NCBI GenBank assembly: GCA_001642945.1 | Contig: LGRT01000023.1 | Span: 186,001-250,000, forward strand | DNA from: Rhodobacteraceae bacterium SB2 | GTDB taxonomy: Bacteria; Pseudomonadota; Alphaproteobacteria; Rhodobacterales; Rhodobacteraceae | Direction of reading: 5' to 3' | Length of the DNA: 64,000 nt | Part shown: positions 16,689 to 25,580 of the stretch, one piece after another | Position numbering within the stretch: the first letter of the stretch is position 1 | Layout: each line of letters opens with the position of its first letter | Position numbers and translations under genes: made by a program | The notes under the pieces: generated by a model | What the model was told of the DNA's origin: nothing | The model's database searches: none | Seen by the model: the letters and a program-made list of their open reading frames with translations, nothing else

Positions 16689-17995
16689 TCTGCCGCTGCT
16701 CCATAAGGCACATTTTGCCCCCCATAACGGCGCACGCGCAGATTGCACTGCTCGGCATGCCCCACAAAACCTTCCAACATGCATAAACGGCTGCCATAGG
16801 CACCAATTTCAGCCGCAGCCGCATCGGTTAAAACCTTTTGGTAGCTATGCGTTTTCAGGAATTTTCCAACCCAGAGGCCACCCGTATACCGGCCCGCCTT
16901 TTTGGTCGGCAATGTATGATTGGTGCCGATCACCTTATCCCCATTTGCCACATTGGTGCGGGCACCCAAAAATAAAGCGCCATAACAGGTCATATGTTCC
17001 AAAAACCAATCATCACGATCCGTCATCACCTGCACATGTTCTGAAGCGATATCATCAGCCACCTGCAGCATTTCTTCATAGGTCTCGCATAAGATCACTT
17101 CGCCATAATCTTCCCAGCTCACTTTCGCCGTGCCGGCGGTGGGCAAAATTCGCAGGATGCGATCAATCTCAGCCAATGTTTGCTCGGCCAATTTCCGCGA
17201 ATTGGTCACCAAAACCGCGGGTGAATTATATCCATGCTCTGCTTGGCCCAGCAAATCAGTGGCGCAGAGTTCCGCATCTACGGTGTCATCCGCGATCACC
17301 ATCGTTTCAGTGGGACCTGCAAATAAGTCGATCCCAACGCGCCCAAAAAGCTGGCGCTTTGCCTCGGCTACAAAGGCATTGCCCGGTCCCACAAGCAAAT
17401 GAACCGGATCAATACTCTGCGTCCCAAGCGCCATCGCCCCAACGGCCTGAATGCCCCCCAATACGTAGATTTCATGCGCCCCGCCCAAATGCATCGCGGC
17501 GATCACCGCAGGGTTTGGTTCGCCGTTAAAAGGCGGCGTGGCTGCGATAATACGCGGCACTCCTGCAACGCTGGCAGTGGCAACCGACATATGCGCCGAA
17601 GCCACCATCGGAAATTTACCGCCCGGCACATAGCATCCAACAGATTGCACCGGGATGTTTTTATGCCCCAAGATCACGCCAGGCAGAGTTTCCACTTCAA
17701 TATCCAACATACTGTCGCGCTGCGCCTGCGCAAAATTGCGCACTTGCTCTTGGGCGAATTTAATATCCTCCATATCGCGCTTTGACACTGTGGCGATGAT
17801 CGTTTGCACCTCATCCTCGGTGAGGCGGTAGGTTGGGCGGTCATAATTATCAAATTTTACCGCCAATTCATGCACGGCCTCATCTCCGCGCATCTCGATA
17901 TCTTTCAGCGTTGTGGCAACCGCAGTGGCCACTTTAGCATCATCTTCGGCTCGATCTGCCTCGGGCTTACCCCGCTTTAAATATTCAACCGTCAT
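16685..17995 (-). CDS. HisD-family NAD-dependent alcohol dehydrogenase, not a biosynthetic histidinol dehydrogenase by context
   Basis: Start at ATG 17995 ([13 protein letters not shown]), one base after the preceding stop; the longer frame overlaps upstream coding. The 436-residue protein shows histidinol dehydrogenase family signatures: [44 protein letters not shown] and NHTLPT. Zinc and substrate residues in QAEHG and the later His appear kept. Roseobacters use a homologue (HpsN) to oxidise a diol sulfonate, and other paralogues oxidise different polyols. Surrounded by importer, GMC and SDR genes and with no his genes nearby, it most likely oxidises an alcohol in this catabolic route, by two steps to an acid. 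Confidence 0.85.
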   Translation of the reverse strand: MTVEYLKRGKPEADRAEDDAKVATAVATTLKDIEMRGDEAVHELAVKFDNYDRPTYRLTEDEVQTIIATVSKRDMEDIKFAQEQVRNFAQAQRDSMLDIEVETLPGVILGHKNIPVQSVGCYVPGGKFPMVASAHMSVATASVAGVPRIIAATPPFNGEPNPAVIAAMHLGGAHEIYVLGGIQAVGAMALGTQSIDPVHLLVGPGNAFVAEAKRQLFGRVGIDLFAGPTETMVIADDTVDAELCATDLLGQAEHGYNSPAVLVTNSRKLAEQTLAEIDRILRILPTAGTAKVSWEDYGEVILCETYEEMLQVADDIASEHVQVMTDRDDWFLEHMTCYGALFLGARTNVANGDKVIGTNHTLPTKKAGRYTGGLWVGKFLKTHSYQKVLTDAAAAEIGAYGSRLCMLEGFVGHAEQCNLRVRRYGGQNVPYGAAAE

Positions 17996-17996
17996 C

Positions 17997-18536
17997 TTAC
18001 CCATCCTTCCCATCAGGGCTTGGCGCTTGACGCGCGCCCCGGTCATAAGCTTCCCAACCTTCGCCGCCAAACACATCATGGCCAAGCTGGGCCAGAACAT
18101 GGGGGAAATCCACCATCACCCAATTGTCAGAGATCTTACCATCCTTCACTTTCCAAAAATCCATATAGCGGATTTCAATGCGCTTTCCCGTCGCTTCAAT
18201 GCCCATAAAGCATCCGCTATGGGTGGCTTCCTGGCGCCCGAAAGCCGCCGCCCATTCGCCCATAAACAGCCGCGCTTCATCAACGCACACCTTATCTGAA
18301 AAGGCGGCTTGAAACGGCTTTTGCCAATTTTTCTGAAATTCTGTCAGGCCAGACTTCGTGCCACAGCCTGCATTGCCCATCCAGCGGAAGCTATTACTGA
18401 AAAACTCGCCAATATCGGCGATCCGGTGATCGTTCAACCCATCCACCATGGCCTCGATAACGGCCCGCGTTTCGTCTGTTTTAGACATATCCGTCTCGCG
18501 GCTTAGCGTGGCTTGCTCTGGGCGGGTGCCCTTCAT
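17997..18536 (-). CDS. SnoaL/NTF2-like protein, single domain
   Basis: A 179-residue single NTF2-like domain matching the second half of the larger paralogues: [19 protein letters not shown] near residue 50 and [20 protein letters not shown] near 140. The ATG at 18536 overlaps the GMC stop (ATGA); an ATG at 18488 ([10 protein letters not shown]) is an alternative that would start closer to the conserved fold. It may work as a homodimer where the two-domain paralogues act as internal dimers. Reaction unknown; conserved Trp, Asp and His residues line the C-terminal motif. Confidence 0.76.
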   Translation of the reverse strand: MKGTRPEQATLSRETDMSKTDETRAVIEAMVDGLNDHRIADIGEFFSNSFRWMGNAGCGTKSGLTEFQKNWQKPFQAAFSDKVCVDEARLFMGEWAAAFGRQEATHSGCFMGIEATGKRIEIRYMDFWKVKDGKISDNWVMVDFPHVLAQLGHDVFGGEGWEAYDRGARQAPSPDGKDG

Positions 18537-20053
18537 ACTATATCCTCACTTATGAATTGTGCCGCCCGATATCCGATCATCATAGAGGGCGCGTTGGTAT
18601 TGGCCGAGGTCACTGCTGGCATAACTGATGCATCTGCAACCCAAAGGCCGGAGACCCCCGCCACGGCAAGGCGCGGGTTGACAGGGGCAGTGCCTTCGCC
18701 CATGCGTAGAGTCCCGACAGGATGATATGCCGTCGCACCACGGTCCATGATATGCTGGCGCAACGCCGCGTCTGTGGTTACTTCTGGTCCAGGAAAAGCC
18801 TCGGGCGCACGGTGGTCCCCAAATTGCGCCGTGCTCATCAGCGCGCGCAGACGCTTGAAGCCAGCGAGCAATGTTTCGACATCTTCTGGGTCCTGAAACA
18901 GGCCAAGATCGATATCTGGCGCGACGTTTGGATCAGCCGAGGTCAGGCGCAAACGCCCACGTGACTTGGGCCGGCACACGCAGACATCTGCGAAATATCC
19001 AGACCCTTGGGTAAACCGACTGCCCTTCCAATCCAGCATGAAGGGAATGAAATGGCATTGCACATCCGGCTCACCTGACTCGCCGCGCGCGTTGAAGAAA
19101 GCGCCCCCCTCAACCGTTGGCGAAGCAAAGCGTCCCGTGCGCGTAAACAGATAGCGAAATAGCGCAACCATCCACGCAGGCAGTTGGGACAGTGTCAGTC
19201 CATATCCAGATTTCGGGCCAACATAATGAATTCCGACAGCGGGGTGATCGTGCAGGTTTTCGCCCACCTCGTCCAAGGCATGGGTGAGCGAAATGCCAAG
19301 TTCCTTCAGATGGTCCGCCGGTCCGACCCCGGATCGCATCAGGATCGCGGGGGAACCGATGGACCCCGCTGAAAGAACAATGCCACGGGACGCGCTCAGC
19401 TTCGTGCCGTCGAGCAGGACAATACGCTTTGCCTGCCCATCATCAAACTCGATCCGATCGACCTCGGCCCCTGTCTTGACTTGAAGACCATGCGCGTCCT
19501 GCGCAGGGCGCAGAAATGCATCTGCCGCCGACCAGCGGCGCCCAGCGCGCATATTGAACCGGAAGGTACCAGCGCTTTCATATTCGGGCGACGGGGCCTC
19601 GGTCGAGTTTCCCCCGAACAAACCGGACAGCGCCTGAACCAAAGGATGCGCACCCGTCATCTGCTTTGGCTGAAGCTTGGCTTCGACCGCTTCGAATGCG
19701 TTCTCGACATCGCCCCATGCCCAGCCCTTGACGTTCCAACCATCAAAGTCGTCGCGCCGCCCGCGAAACCAGACCATCGAGTTAATGGACCCCGATCCCC
19801 CAAGCATGCGTCCGCGGTGAACATTCAAGCGCCGCCCCCCCAGACCCTTTTGCGGCACTGATTTAAAGCGCCAGTCGCGGTTGCTTCCCATAAGCCAGGC
19901 CAAACCGAATGGCATTTTGACCAGCGGGTGGTTGTCTGACGGGCCTGCTTCCAGCGCCAGAACACGCCCAACGCCGCGCCGCGCCAGTTCAGCAGCAGCG
20001 ATGCATCCGGCTGAGCCTGTGCCGACGACAATGAAATCCGCGTCCGTGCTCAT
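18533..20053 (-). CDS. GMC-family FAD-dependent alcohol oxidase/dehydrogenase
   Basis: A 506-residue glucose-methanol-choline oxidoreductase. The FAD motif is FIVVGTGSAGCIAAAELARR at the N-terminus, followed by the GMC signature GRMLGGSGSINSM near residue 82 and a second signature SAGSIGSPAILMRSGVG near 245. The catalytic His region is ATAYHPVGTLRMG near 445, with TSANTNAPSMMIGYRAA at the end. It would oxidise a primary or ring hydroxyl, passing electrons to oxygen or quinone. No export signal is visible, so it is cytosolic. The gene looks richer in G+C than its neighbours, hinting at separate origin. Overlaps both neighbours by ATGA. Confidence 0.92.
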   Translation of the reverse strand: MSTDADFIVVGTGSAGCIAAAELARRGVGRVLALEAGPSDNHPLVKMPFGLAWLMGSNRDWRFKSVPQKGLGGRRLNVHRGRMLGGSGSINSMVWFRGRRDDFDGWNVKGWAWGDVENAFEAVEAKLQPKQMTGAHPLVQALSGLFGGNSTEAPSPEYESAGTFRFNMRAGRRWSAADAFLRPAQDAHGLQVKTGAEVDRIEFDDGQAKRIVLLDGTKLSASRGIVLSAGSIGSPAILMRSGVGPADHLKELGISLTHALDEVGENLHDHPAVGIHYVGPKSGYGLTLSQLPAWMVALFRYLFTRTGRFASPTVEGGAFFNARGESGEPDVQCHFIPFMLDWKGSRFTQGSGYFADVCVCRPKSRGRLRLTSADPNVAPDIDLGLFQDPEDVETLLAGFKRLRALMSTAQFGDHRAPEAFPGPEVTTDAALRQHIMDRGATAYHPVGTLRMGEGTAPVNPRLAVAGVSGLWVADASVMPAVTSANTNAPSMMIGYRAAQFISEDIV

Positions 20054-21072
20054 GCGCCAGCCCTTTCGAGTTCACCGAAAACGTCAAAGCCGAGTTGCAG
20101 CAGCACATGCGGGATATCCAGCATACACCAGTTTTCGATGATCTTGCCATCCTCGCAACGCCACCAGTCACAATCGCGCATGAACACACGTTTTCCTGTT
20201 GGCTCAAGCCCAAGGAATGGCTTGACGTGGACACCTGTAATCATTGGCCAACCGCTTAAGAATGCATAGTTCCCGTCACCGGACTTACAGTCCGCGCCAA
20301 CATGTTTGATGCCAACTTCGCTGCCGTCACCCCATCCCTCAAAGGTCTGCTCAAACGGTTGTTGGAAAGTGGCGAATGCATCAACAGTAGCATAACAGCC
20401 AAGCCCGCCAGGCCCGTACCAAACCATCTTGTCGTGCCAGTAGGGCCTCCATGCTTCGTGTGCTGTTGTAAGCTTTTTAAGCATGGCTTCTACCAGATCG
20501 GCAGAGGCTCTTGACGCGATGCGGTCAGATGGCCCATCGACAATGCCGTCATGTGTTGCCGGTCCGGGCACAACGCCTTCGTAGCCGCGGCTTTCTTCGA
20601 GTGGCCAAAGGCCAAGCGCGATAATCAACTCTGCAAACCCAAGGAATACATGGCTTTCGACAATTGATCCATTTTCCATCCGATGAAATTCGCCAAAGCG
20701 TAGATAGGACAACTTACCGCTGGCGGGGATGCCAAAAAACGGCTTGGAGAAATGTCCGTGGAAATACCCGGTCGAGGTCACCCATTCTGAACCAAGGTAT
20801 TCGCCCCCAAGCACGATGTAGTTTTGTCGGGTACAGCCCTCAAACGAAGCGAAGATTGGCGCGATGATGTTGTGAAGATACCCATCACCATCCTGCGCCT
20901 CGTTGATCGGGTGGCTGGCGTGCACTTTCGCAGACTCGTGAAAAAGGCTTGACACAGCCGCTTCCACTTTGTTCATAGCAAAACTGTCTAACAGTTTGCG
21001 ATAAAGCGCTTTGTTGTTGTGCGATGTCTCTGTTGCAATTCCCATCGCCGGACGGTTAACGCGTGCGTTCAT
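20050..21072 (-). CDS. SnoaL/NTF2-like protein, tandem two-domain
   Basis: A 340-residue protein of two NTF2-like halves. The first half contains GEYLGSEWVTSTGYFHGHFS and ends SHVFLGFAELIIALGLWPL. The second contains MVWYGPGGLGCYATVDAF and ends NWCMLDIPHVLLQLGFDVF. It is a paralogue of the proteins at 15609 and 25581. It is the first metabolic gene after the importer genes, 42 bases after the permease stop, with ribosome site AAGGAGTTTGAG before ATG 21072. It may act on the imported substrate or the first oxidised product, for example by dehydration or isomerisation. This is inference from operon position. Confidence 0.77.
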   Translation of the reverse strand: MNARVNRPAMGIATETSHNNKALYRKLLDSFAMNKVEAAVSSLFHESAKVHASHPINEAQDGDGYLHNIIAPIFASFEGCTRQNYIVLGGEYLGSEWVTSTGYFHGHFSKPFFGIPASGKLSYLRFGEFHRMENGSIVESHVFLGFAELIIALGLWPLEESRGYEGVVPGPATHDGIVDGPSDRIASRASADLVEAMLKKLTTAHEAWRPYWHDKMVWYGPGGLGCYATVDAFATFQQPFEQTFEGWGDGSEVGIKHVGADCKSGDGNYAFLSGWPMITGVHVKPFLGLEPTGKRVFMRDCDWWRCEDGKIIENWCMLDIPHVLLQLGFDVFGELERAGA

Positions 21073-21114
21073 CTCAAACTCCTTGTCGCTCTGGCAAGCT
21101 AATAGACATTAGCA

Positions 21115-21996
21115 TCACCCTTTGACCGCGCCGGCGGTAAGACCGCTGACAATCTGGCGTTGGAAGAACAAGACCATAAGGAATAGCGGGGCCGTGACGG
21201 AGACAACCGACGATACAGCAAACATGACGTTGCCTTTGGTCTGCGTGGTTCCAAGGAAGCTCGCAACCTTCGGGATCATTGTCTGGTTTTCTTTAGACAG
21301 CAGCATCGTCGTGACGGCGAAATCGTTGTATGCCAGCAAGAAGGAGAACAATCCTGTTGTAATGACGCCCGGCCACATCACTGGGATGATAACATTGCGA
21401 AAAGCCTGAAATCGAGTGCAGCCATCCACCATCGCGCTTTCGTCCAGCTCGGCAGGAATATTTTTAAAGAAGGAATGCAACATCCATAGGGTAAAAGGCT
21501 GATTGATAGCAACCAGAACGATCACTGTTGTCGCCGTATGACCCCACAGATTCCACTGAAAAAACACTGGCAGATAGCCCGACACCAAGGTGATTGGCGG
21601 CATGGCTCGAAATATAAGCGCTGCGAGCAAGAACCAAAAAGCATAACGATAAGTAGACCGCGCTAACGCGTAACCGCCAAGCGTTCCGAGAGTCAGTGAT
21701 ATTGTTACCACAAAGAAACACACAATCGTAGAATTCAACGCCGCGCGCCAGAACTCTTCTTGCACCCAAGCTCCGTAATAGCCATCGCTGGTAAATGGAC
21801 CGCCCGTTTCAATGAGGGTCAACCTGCCGGTCAGAGCATTGGCCCAATTGGCCTTGGAAAAGAAATCCCCCTCAACCTTAAACGATCCCCAAAGCGTCCA
21901 GAGGAAGGGAAACGCAGCAAGAATCATCCAGATGGCCAAAATAGCCACAACAAGACATGTGACGGTAGCAGGTTGGCGTTGTGCTTTGCTTGACAT
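21115..21996 (-). CDS. CUT1-type sugar ABC transporter permease (MalG-like)
   Basis: A 293-residue inner-membrane permease with six predicted helices. Start set at ATG 21996 (MSSKAQRQPA), preceded by an AGGTG ribosome site; the frame is open further into the upstream gene. The ATPase-coupling EAA loop is ELDESAMVDGCTRFQAFRN, followed by VIIPVMWPG. It pairs with the MalF-like permease seven bases upstream. Together with the binding protein and ATPase it imports a carbohydrate-like compound. A C-terminal SGLTAGAVKG is typical of MalG-type subunits. Confidence 0.92.
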   Translation of the reverse strand: MSSKAQRQPATVTCLVVAILAIWMILAAFPFLWTLWGSFKVEGDFFSKANWANALTGRLTLIETGGPFTSDGYYGAWVQEEFWRAALNSTIVCFFVVTISLTLGTLGGYALARSTYRYAFWFLLAALIFRAMPPITLVSGYLPVFFQWNLWGHTATTVIVLVAINQPFTLWMLHSFFKNIPAELDESAMVDGCTRFQAFRNVIIPVMWPGVITTGLFSFLLAYNDFAVTTMLLSKENQTMIPKVASFLGTTQTKGNVMFAVSSVVSVTAPLFLMVLFFQRQIVSGLTAGAVKG

Positions 21997-22003
21997 ACTA
22001 CAC

Positions 22004-23026
22004 CTATTTCCGATCATATTCGCGCCAAGTGCGCACCAAGACAGGCGATAAAAGAATCGCTACGCCAATTATTGTAAGAACTGACGTTGCCGCTGCCGAT
22101 GAGAGTTGACGGGTTTCTCCCCCTAGGTCGTTATAGATGGCCCAGCTCAGAGAAGTCGCATGCGCCTCGGCCGAAAAGCTGACAATGGGCTCAAAAACCC
22201 GGAAATTATCCATCAGCTGCATCAAGGCAATAAAGGTGGTCAAAGGCAGTAAATGAGGAATAATAACATGGCGAATTTGCAGCCAACGATTGGCCCCATC
22301 CACACGGGCTGCTTCCAGCGTGTCCTGGCTTACAGACTGCAGGCCCGCATAATAGACAATAAAGGCAAACGGTGCCGCGTGCCATACGCCATATACCATT
22401 AACATGACCCAAGTCAGCGGCGTTGATGCTTTGACAGATAAATCAGGATCACCTGCAAGATATTGCAATGTAGCCCCAACAATACCACGTGCATCCACCA
22501 TCCAAAACAGGATGAGTGCCCCCACAAGCGGTGTGATCATCATCGGAAGAAGCGAGAAAAAAATCAGTGGACCCCGAATTTTTTTGACAGCGCTGTTTAC
22601 CGAAACGGCGACCACAAATCCAAAAATGATGACCAGCGGAGTCACAACGAATGTAAAAACTAGCGTAAAAGTAATCGCCTTGTAAAAGGGTAGATTTAAT
22701 ATTTGCGTCCCAAAATCGCGCCATGACTTGGAACTAGTCCAATTGTCGCCCAAATCGTCAATCGCGAGATGGTTACGATCTGCATATATTTTGAGGCCGG
22801 AGAACTGCCCCAACGGGCGTTCTGAACGCAATGCGGCATTAGCATCATGATCAACGGTTGTGGACTCTTTGCAGCCAAACAGATCGCAGGTTTCAACGAT
22901 TTTAATCACCTGCTCATGTTCAACATGCACCGATTGCACAATAACCGAAACAATCGGAAAAAAGATAAACAGCAACATTGCCAGCGCGGATGGAAAAACA
23001 AACCAAAAAAAGGGTTTATGTTTCAT
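22004..23026 (-). CDS. CUT1-type sugar ABC transporter permease (MalF-like)
   Basis: A 340-residue permease. After the first helix (FVFPSALAMLLFIFFPIVSV) it has a periplasmic insertion of about 90 residues with two cysteines (ETCDLFGCKE), a feature seen in a subset of MalF-like subunits, and then five more helices. The EAA loop is TLEAARVDGANRWLQIRH, contacting the ATPase. It follows the binding-protein gene by 81 bases. The neighbouring catabolic enzymes suggest that the substrate is a polyol, sugar or glycoside rather than maltose. Confidence 0.92.
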   Translation of the reverse strand: MKHKPFFWFVFPSALAMLLFIFFPIVSVIVQSVHVEHEQVIKIVETCDLFGCKESTTVDHDANAALRSERPLGQFSGLKIYADRNHLAIDDLGDNWTSSKSWRDFGTQILNLPFYKAITFTLVFTFVVTPLVIIFGFVVAVSVNSAVKKIRGPLIFFSLLPMMITPLVGALILFWMVDARGIVGATLQYLAGDPDLSVKASTPLTWVMLMVYGVWHAAPFAFIVYYAGLQSVSQDTLEAARVDGANRWLQIRHVIIPHLLPLTTFIALMQLMDNFRVFEPIVSFSAEAHATSLSWAIYNDLGGETRQLSSAAATSVLTIIGVAILLSPVLVRTWREYDRK

Positions 23027-23107
23027 GGTCTTGATGCCCCCAGGCGCCAGTCAGCATTTTGGAATAAAAAGGGGCGGACCATAGATCCGCCCCAAACTTG
23101 AGATCCC

Positions 23108-24334
23108 TCAATTAAGGAAACCCTTCTCTTTTGCGGCTGCAGTATAAGCCGCTTCGGCATCAGCCAAAGCCTGCTCGGCACTTTCTTTACCCAGCAAGAA
23201 ATCTGCGATATTGGCGCCCAAAGAAGTGTGCAACAGACCGTGATAAGGCAACATCGGATAAGACGTTGTGCCCGCAGCTATTGCGGCGAAAACACCGTCA
23301 TTGACCGGTGCAGGGGTATAGCCCTCGATCATCCACACAGCCTGACCCATGGTTTCTGCATTCAGGATTGCCGGGCTAGTGCCATGTTTCATAGCCAGGA
23401 AGGTGGCCACAGCATCTTCGTCAGATACGTTTTTGGCTACGGTCCAGCCGTCCCACCATAGGGTCGATGCAGGAGTAGAGCCTCCATCAACGGTGAGCGG
23501 ACCACCCACTGTGATGTTTGAGTAAACCTGCTCTTCTGCGCCCTCATCATCCATCAGACGGCCCATGCGAGATCCCCACATATTCATTATCATGACGTTG
23601 CCTGCTTCCATTTCAGCACCAGTGGCATTGGAATCATGCGTCAAAAAATCAGGATTCATATATTCGGTTAGCGCTTTCATCATTTCCAAAGCTGCAACAC
23701 CCTGTTCATTGTTAATCGCGACCTCAGCTGTGCCGGGCTTATAAAACGCCCCACCATGTCCAACATACATGTTGACGAATTCCTGAGCCAAGTTCCAACC
23801 CGCCGCATAAGCGCCACCAACAGGATATTGGCTAAGACCCGCTGCACGGATTTTCTCAGCAGTCTCTAATACCTCTTCATAGCTGCTGGGCACATCAACA
23901 CCAATCTCTGCCAACACGTCTTTACGATACGCCAGTGTCTGCGCGTTCGCCATAAAGGCAACGGCCATTACTTTGCCGCCAATCGTGATTAGCTGATTCT
24001 TAGGGATATCCTGACCATGTACAGCCACCAAATCATCTAACGGGCGAATAACGCCTTCGTTCATCAATGCAACAATCGATGAATTCGCGATAATCGCAGA
24101 CGAATACTCGGCCGGGTTACCGCTCATACCGTCCACGTTAATCTTTTGGTGGTCCGCCGTTAAGTTGATCTTAACCTCTCCGCCCATACAAGCGGCTGCG
24201 CCATTCGCAACGGTGTGGATTGCAGGAAATTCATTTCCAACAATGCTGACATTGCCAGAAATTTGACAGCCCGCATGTGCTGTGGCCGCAGAAATTGCTA
24301 ATACGCTTGCAAGCGCTACTCTTTTTAGAAACAT
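23108..24334 (-). CDS. ABC transporter extracellular solute-binding protein (family 1)
   Basis: A 408-residue periplasmic protein with a signal peptide (FLKRVALASVLAISAATAHA, cleavage before GCQISG). The mature protein has the two-lobed family 1 fold, with GKVMAVAFMANAQTLAYRKD for the hinge region and PVGGAYAAGWNLAQEF and WWDGWTVAKN for ligand-pocket segments rich in Trp and Tyr. The aromatic pocket fits a carbohydrate-like ligand. Two hairpins separate it from the upstream ATPase gene, which may raise its mRNA level as binding proteins are needed in excess. Ribosome site GGGAGAG lies before ATG 24334. Confidence 0.92.
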   Translation of the reverse strand: MFLKRVALASVLAISAATAHAGCQISGNVSIVGNEFPAIHTVANGAAACMGGEVKINLTADHQKINVDGMSGNPAEYSSAIIANSSIVALMNEGVIRPLDDLVAVHGQDIPKNQLITIGGKVMAVAFMANAQTLAYRKDVLAEIGVDVPSSYEEVLETAEKIRAAGLSQYPVGGAYAAGWNLAQEFVNMYVGHGGAFYKPGTAEVAINNEQGVAALEMMKALTEYMNPDFLTHDSNATGAEMEAGNVMIMNMWGSRMGRLMDDEGAEEQVYSNITVGGPLTVDGGSTPASTLWWDGWTVAKNVSDEDAVATFLAMKHGTSPAILNAETMGQAVWMIEGYTPAPVNDGVFAAIAAGTTSYPMLPYHGLLHTSLGANIADFLLGKESAEQALADAEAAYTAAAKEKGFLN

Positions 24335-24355
24335 GTCGTTTCTCTCCCTGTTGTT

Positions 24356-24380
24356 GGATGCATCTTCGAAGCCTGCATCC
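24356..24380 (-). repeat. hairpin upstream of the binding-protein gene
   Basis: GGATGCA (24356-24362) pairs perfectly with TGCATCC (24374-24380), and the loop contains the self-complementary CTTCGAAG. On the operon transcript it lies between the ATPase and binding-protein genes, just before the latter's ribosome site. Together with the hairpin at 24387-24400 it could protect the downstream mRNA from decay. No T run, so not a terminator. Confidence 0.4.
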
Positions 24381-24386
24381 GTTGAC

Positions 24387-24400
24387 CCCGCCTATGCGGG
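24387..24400 (-). repeat. short GC-rich hairpin after the ABC ATPase gene
   Basis: CCCGC-CTAT-GCGGG forms a 5-bp stem 13 bases after the ATPase stop on the minus strand. No T tract follows. It probably acts with the hairpin at 24356-24380 in differential expression of the transporter genes. Confidence 0.35.
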
Positions 24401-24413
24401 AAAACGGAGGTCG

Positions 24414-25463
24414 TTAGCCTCCAATACGCGCACCGGTTTGAGAATCAAAAAGGTGGCAATGAACATCAGAAACCTCGATTGAAACCATGTCAGCGATTTT
24501 GGCGCGGTAATTTTTGTCAGCTTTGACCGACACGAGTGCGCCGCCAATGCGTACGCTCACCATTGTTGCGTCACCCAAAAGTTCCATCGTGTATATCGGC
24601 GCATTGATCTGACCGCCGCTTTCAACGACGCTAGCATCTTCTGCGCGAAATCCAATCGTTACCGGTCCCTCAGCTGCGTCCAGACCTGCTATATCTGTGT
24701 ATTTTGCAGAAAACTTACCATCTTTAACGGCACCCTCAATTAGGTTCATCGCTGGATTTCCAATGAAGCTTGCAACAAATGCATTGGCCGGGCTGTCATA
24801 AATTTCAACCGGCGTACCGACCTGCTGAACAATACCCTCTTTCATGATCACAACCCGGTCAGCCAAAGTCATCGCTTCAATCTGGTCATGCGTCACGTAG
24901 ATCGTTGTTACAGCCAATTCGTGAGACAGATTCTTGATTTGCGCCCGCGTCGAAACCCTCAGCTTGGCATCAAGATTGGACAGCGGCTCATCCATCAAAA
25001 AGACGTTCGGTTCGCGTACTACCGCCCGGGCAAGCGCAACACGCTGGCGCTGGCCCCCTGATAATTCGGCAGGTTTACGATGCAGAAAATCATCAAGTTC
25101 AACCATGGCGCTTGCCCGGCGCACTTTTTCGTCATGGGTTTTGGAAGAAATCCCACGCACTCGTAGAGGAAAGCGAATGTTTTCGTAAACATTCATATGG
25201 GGATAAAGCGCATAACTCTGGAACACCATCGCCACATCACGATCTTTTGGCTCAAGATCATTGACCCGCTTTCCATCCACCAGAATATCTCCGTCACTGG
25301 CGTCTTCGAGCCCGGCGATCATGCGCATAGTGGTCGTCTTCCCGCAGCCCGACGGACCAAGCAGAACCAGAAACTCTTTATCTGCAATGGTTAGGTTAAA
25401 ATTATCCACACCAACAAAACTGCCCCATCGCTTTGACAGGTTACGCAACTGGATTTCAGCCAT
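24414..25463 (-). CDS. CUT1-type ABC transporter ATP-binding protein (MalK/UgpC-like)
   Basis: A 349-residue ATPase. Walker A is GPSGCGKTT (residues about 36-44), the Q-loop lies in VFQSYALYPHMNV, the signature is LSGGQRQRVALARA, Walker B is VFLMDEPLSNLD and the switch His is in TIYVTHDQIEA. The C-terminal region from about residue 240 is the TOBE/MalK regulatory domain (ANAFVASFIGNPAMNLIEG). It is the first gene of the minus-strand operon and drives import through the two permeases. The divergent SnoaL gene starts 118 bases away, with the candidate LacI operator between. Confidence 0.93.
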   Translation of the reverse strand: MAEIQLRNLSKRWGSFVGVDNFNLTIADKEFLVLLGPSGCGKTTTMRMIAGLEDASDGDILVDGKRVNDLEPKDRDVAMVFQSYALYPHMNVYENIRFPLRVRGISSKTHDEKVRRASAMVELDDFLHRKPAELSGGQRQRVALARAVVREPNVFLMDEPLSNLDAKLRVSTRAQIKNLSHELAVTTIYVTHDQIEAMTLADRVVIMKEGIVQQVGTPVEIYDSPANAFVASFIGNPAMNLIEGAVKDGKFSAKYTDIAGLDAAEGPVTIGFRAEDASVVESGGQINAPIYTMELLGDATMVSVRIGGALVSVKADKNYRAKIADMVSIEVSDVHCHLFDSQTGARIGG

Positions 25464-25538
25464 TAACTCTCCCCAACGAAAATTCTAGTCTCCGCCGAAG
25501 CAAACACTAGACTCAGAGCGTTGAATTTGGCAAGTGTT

Positions 25539-25558
25539 TTTCGCATACGCATGCAAAA
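25539..25558. promoter_or_regulatory. candidate LacI-family operator in the divergent intergenic region
   Basis: TTTCGCATACGCATGCAAAA is palindromic at 8 of 10 base pairs with a central CG, the classic shape of LacI-family operators; the core GCAT-ACGC-ATGC spans 25543-25554. The sequence TATAAC directly downstream could be the -10 box for the SnoaL gene at 25581, with the palindrome sitting in the spacer. The cluster encodes one LacI protein (13835-14851). I did not find a second copy by eye. Confidence 0.5.
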
Positions 25559-25580
25559 TTATAACCCAGCAGAGGTAGAT

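Noticed and set aside
16689-16784. Longer start for the SnoaL-like gene at 15609
   Set aside because: The extra codons lie within the HisD-like coding region; the ATG at 16688 makes an ATGA overlap as at the neighbouring junctions.
16685-17995. Assignment as biosynthetic histidinol dehydrogenase hisD
   Set aside because: Family motifs fit, but no other his gene is near and the gene lies in a catabolic operon; a HisD-family polyol dehydrogenase is more likely.
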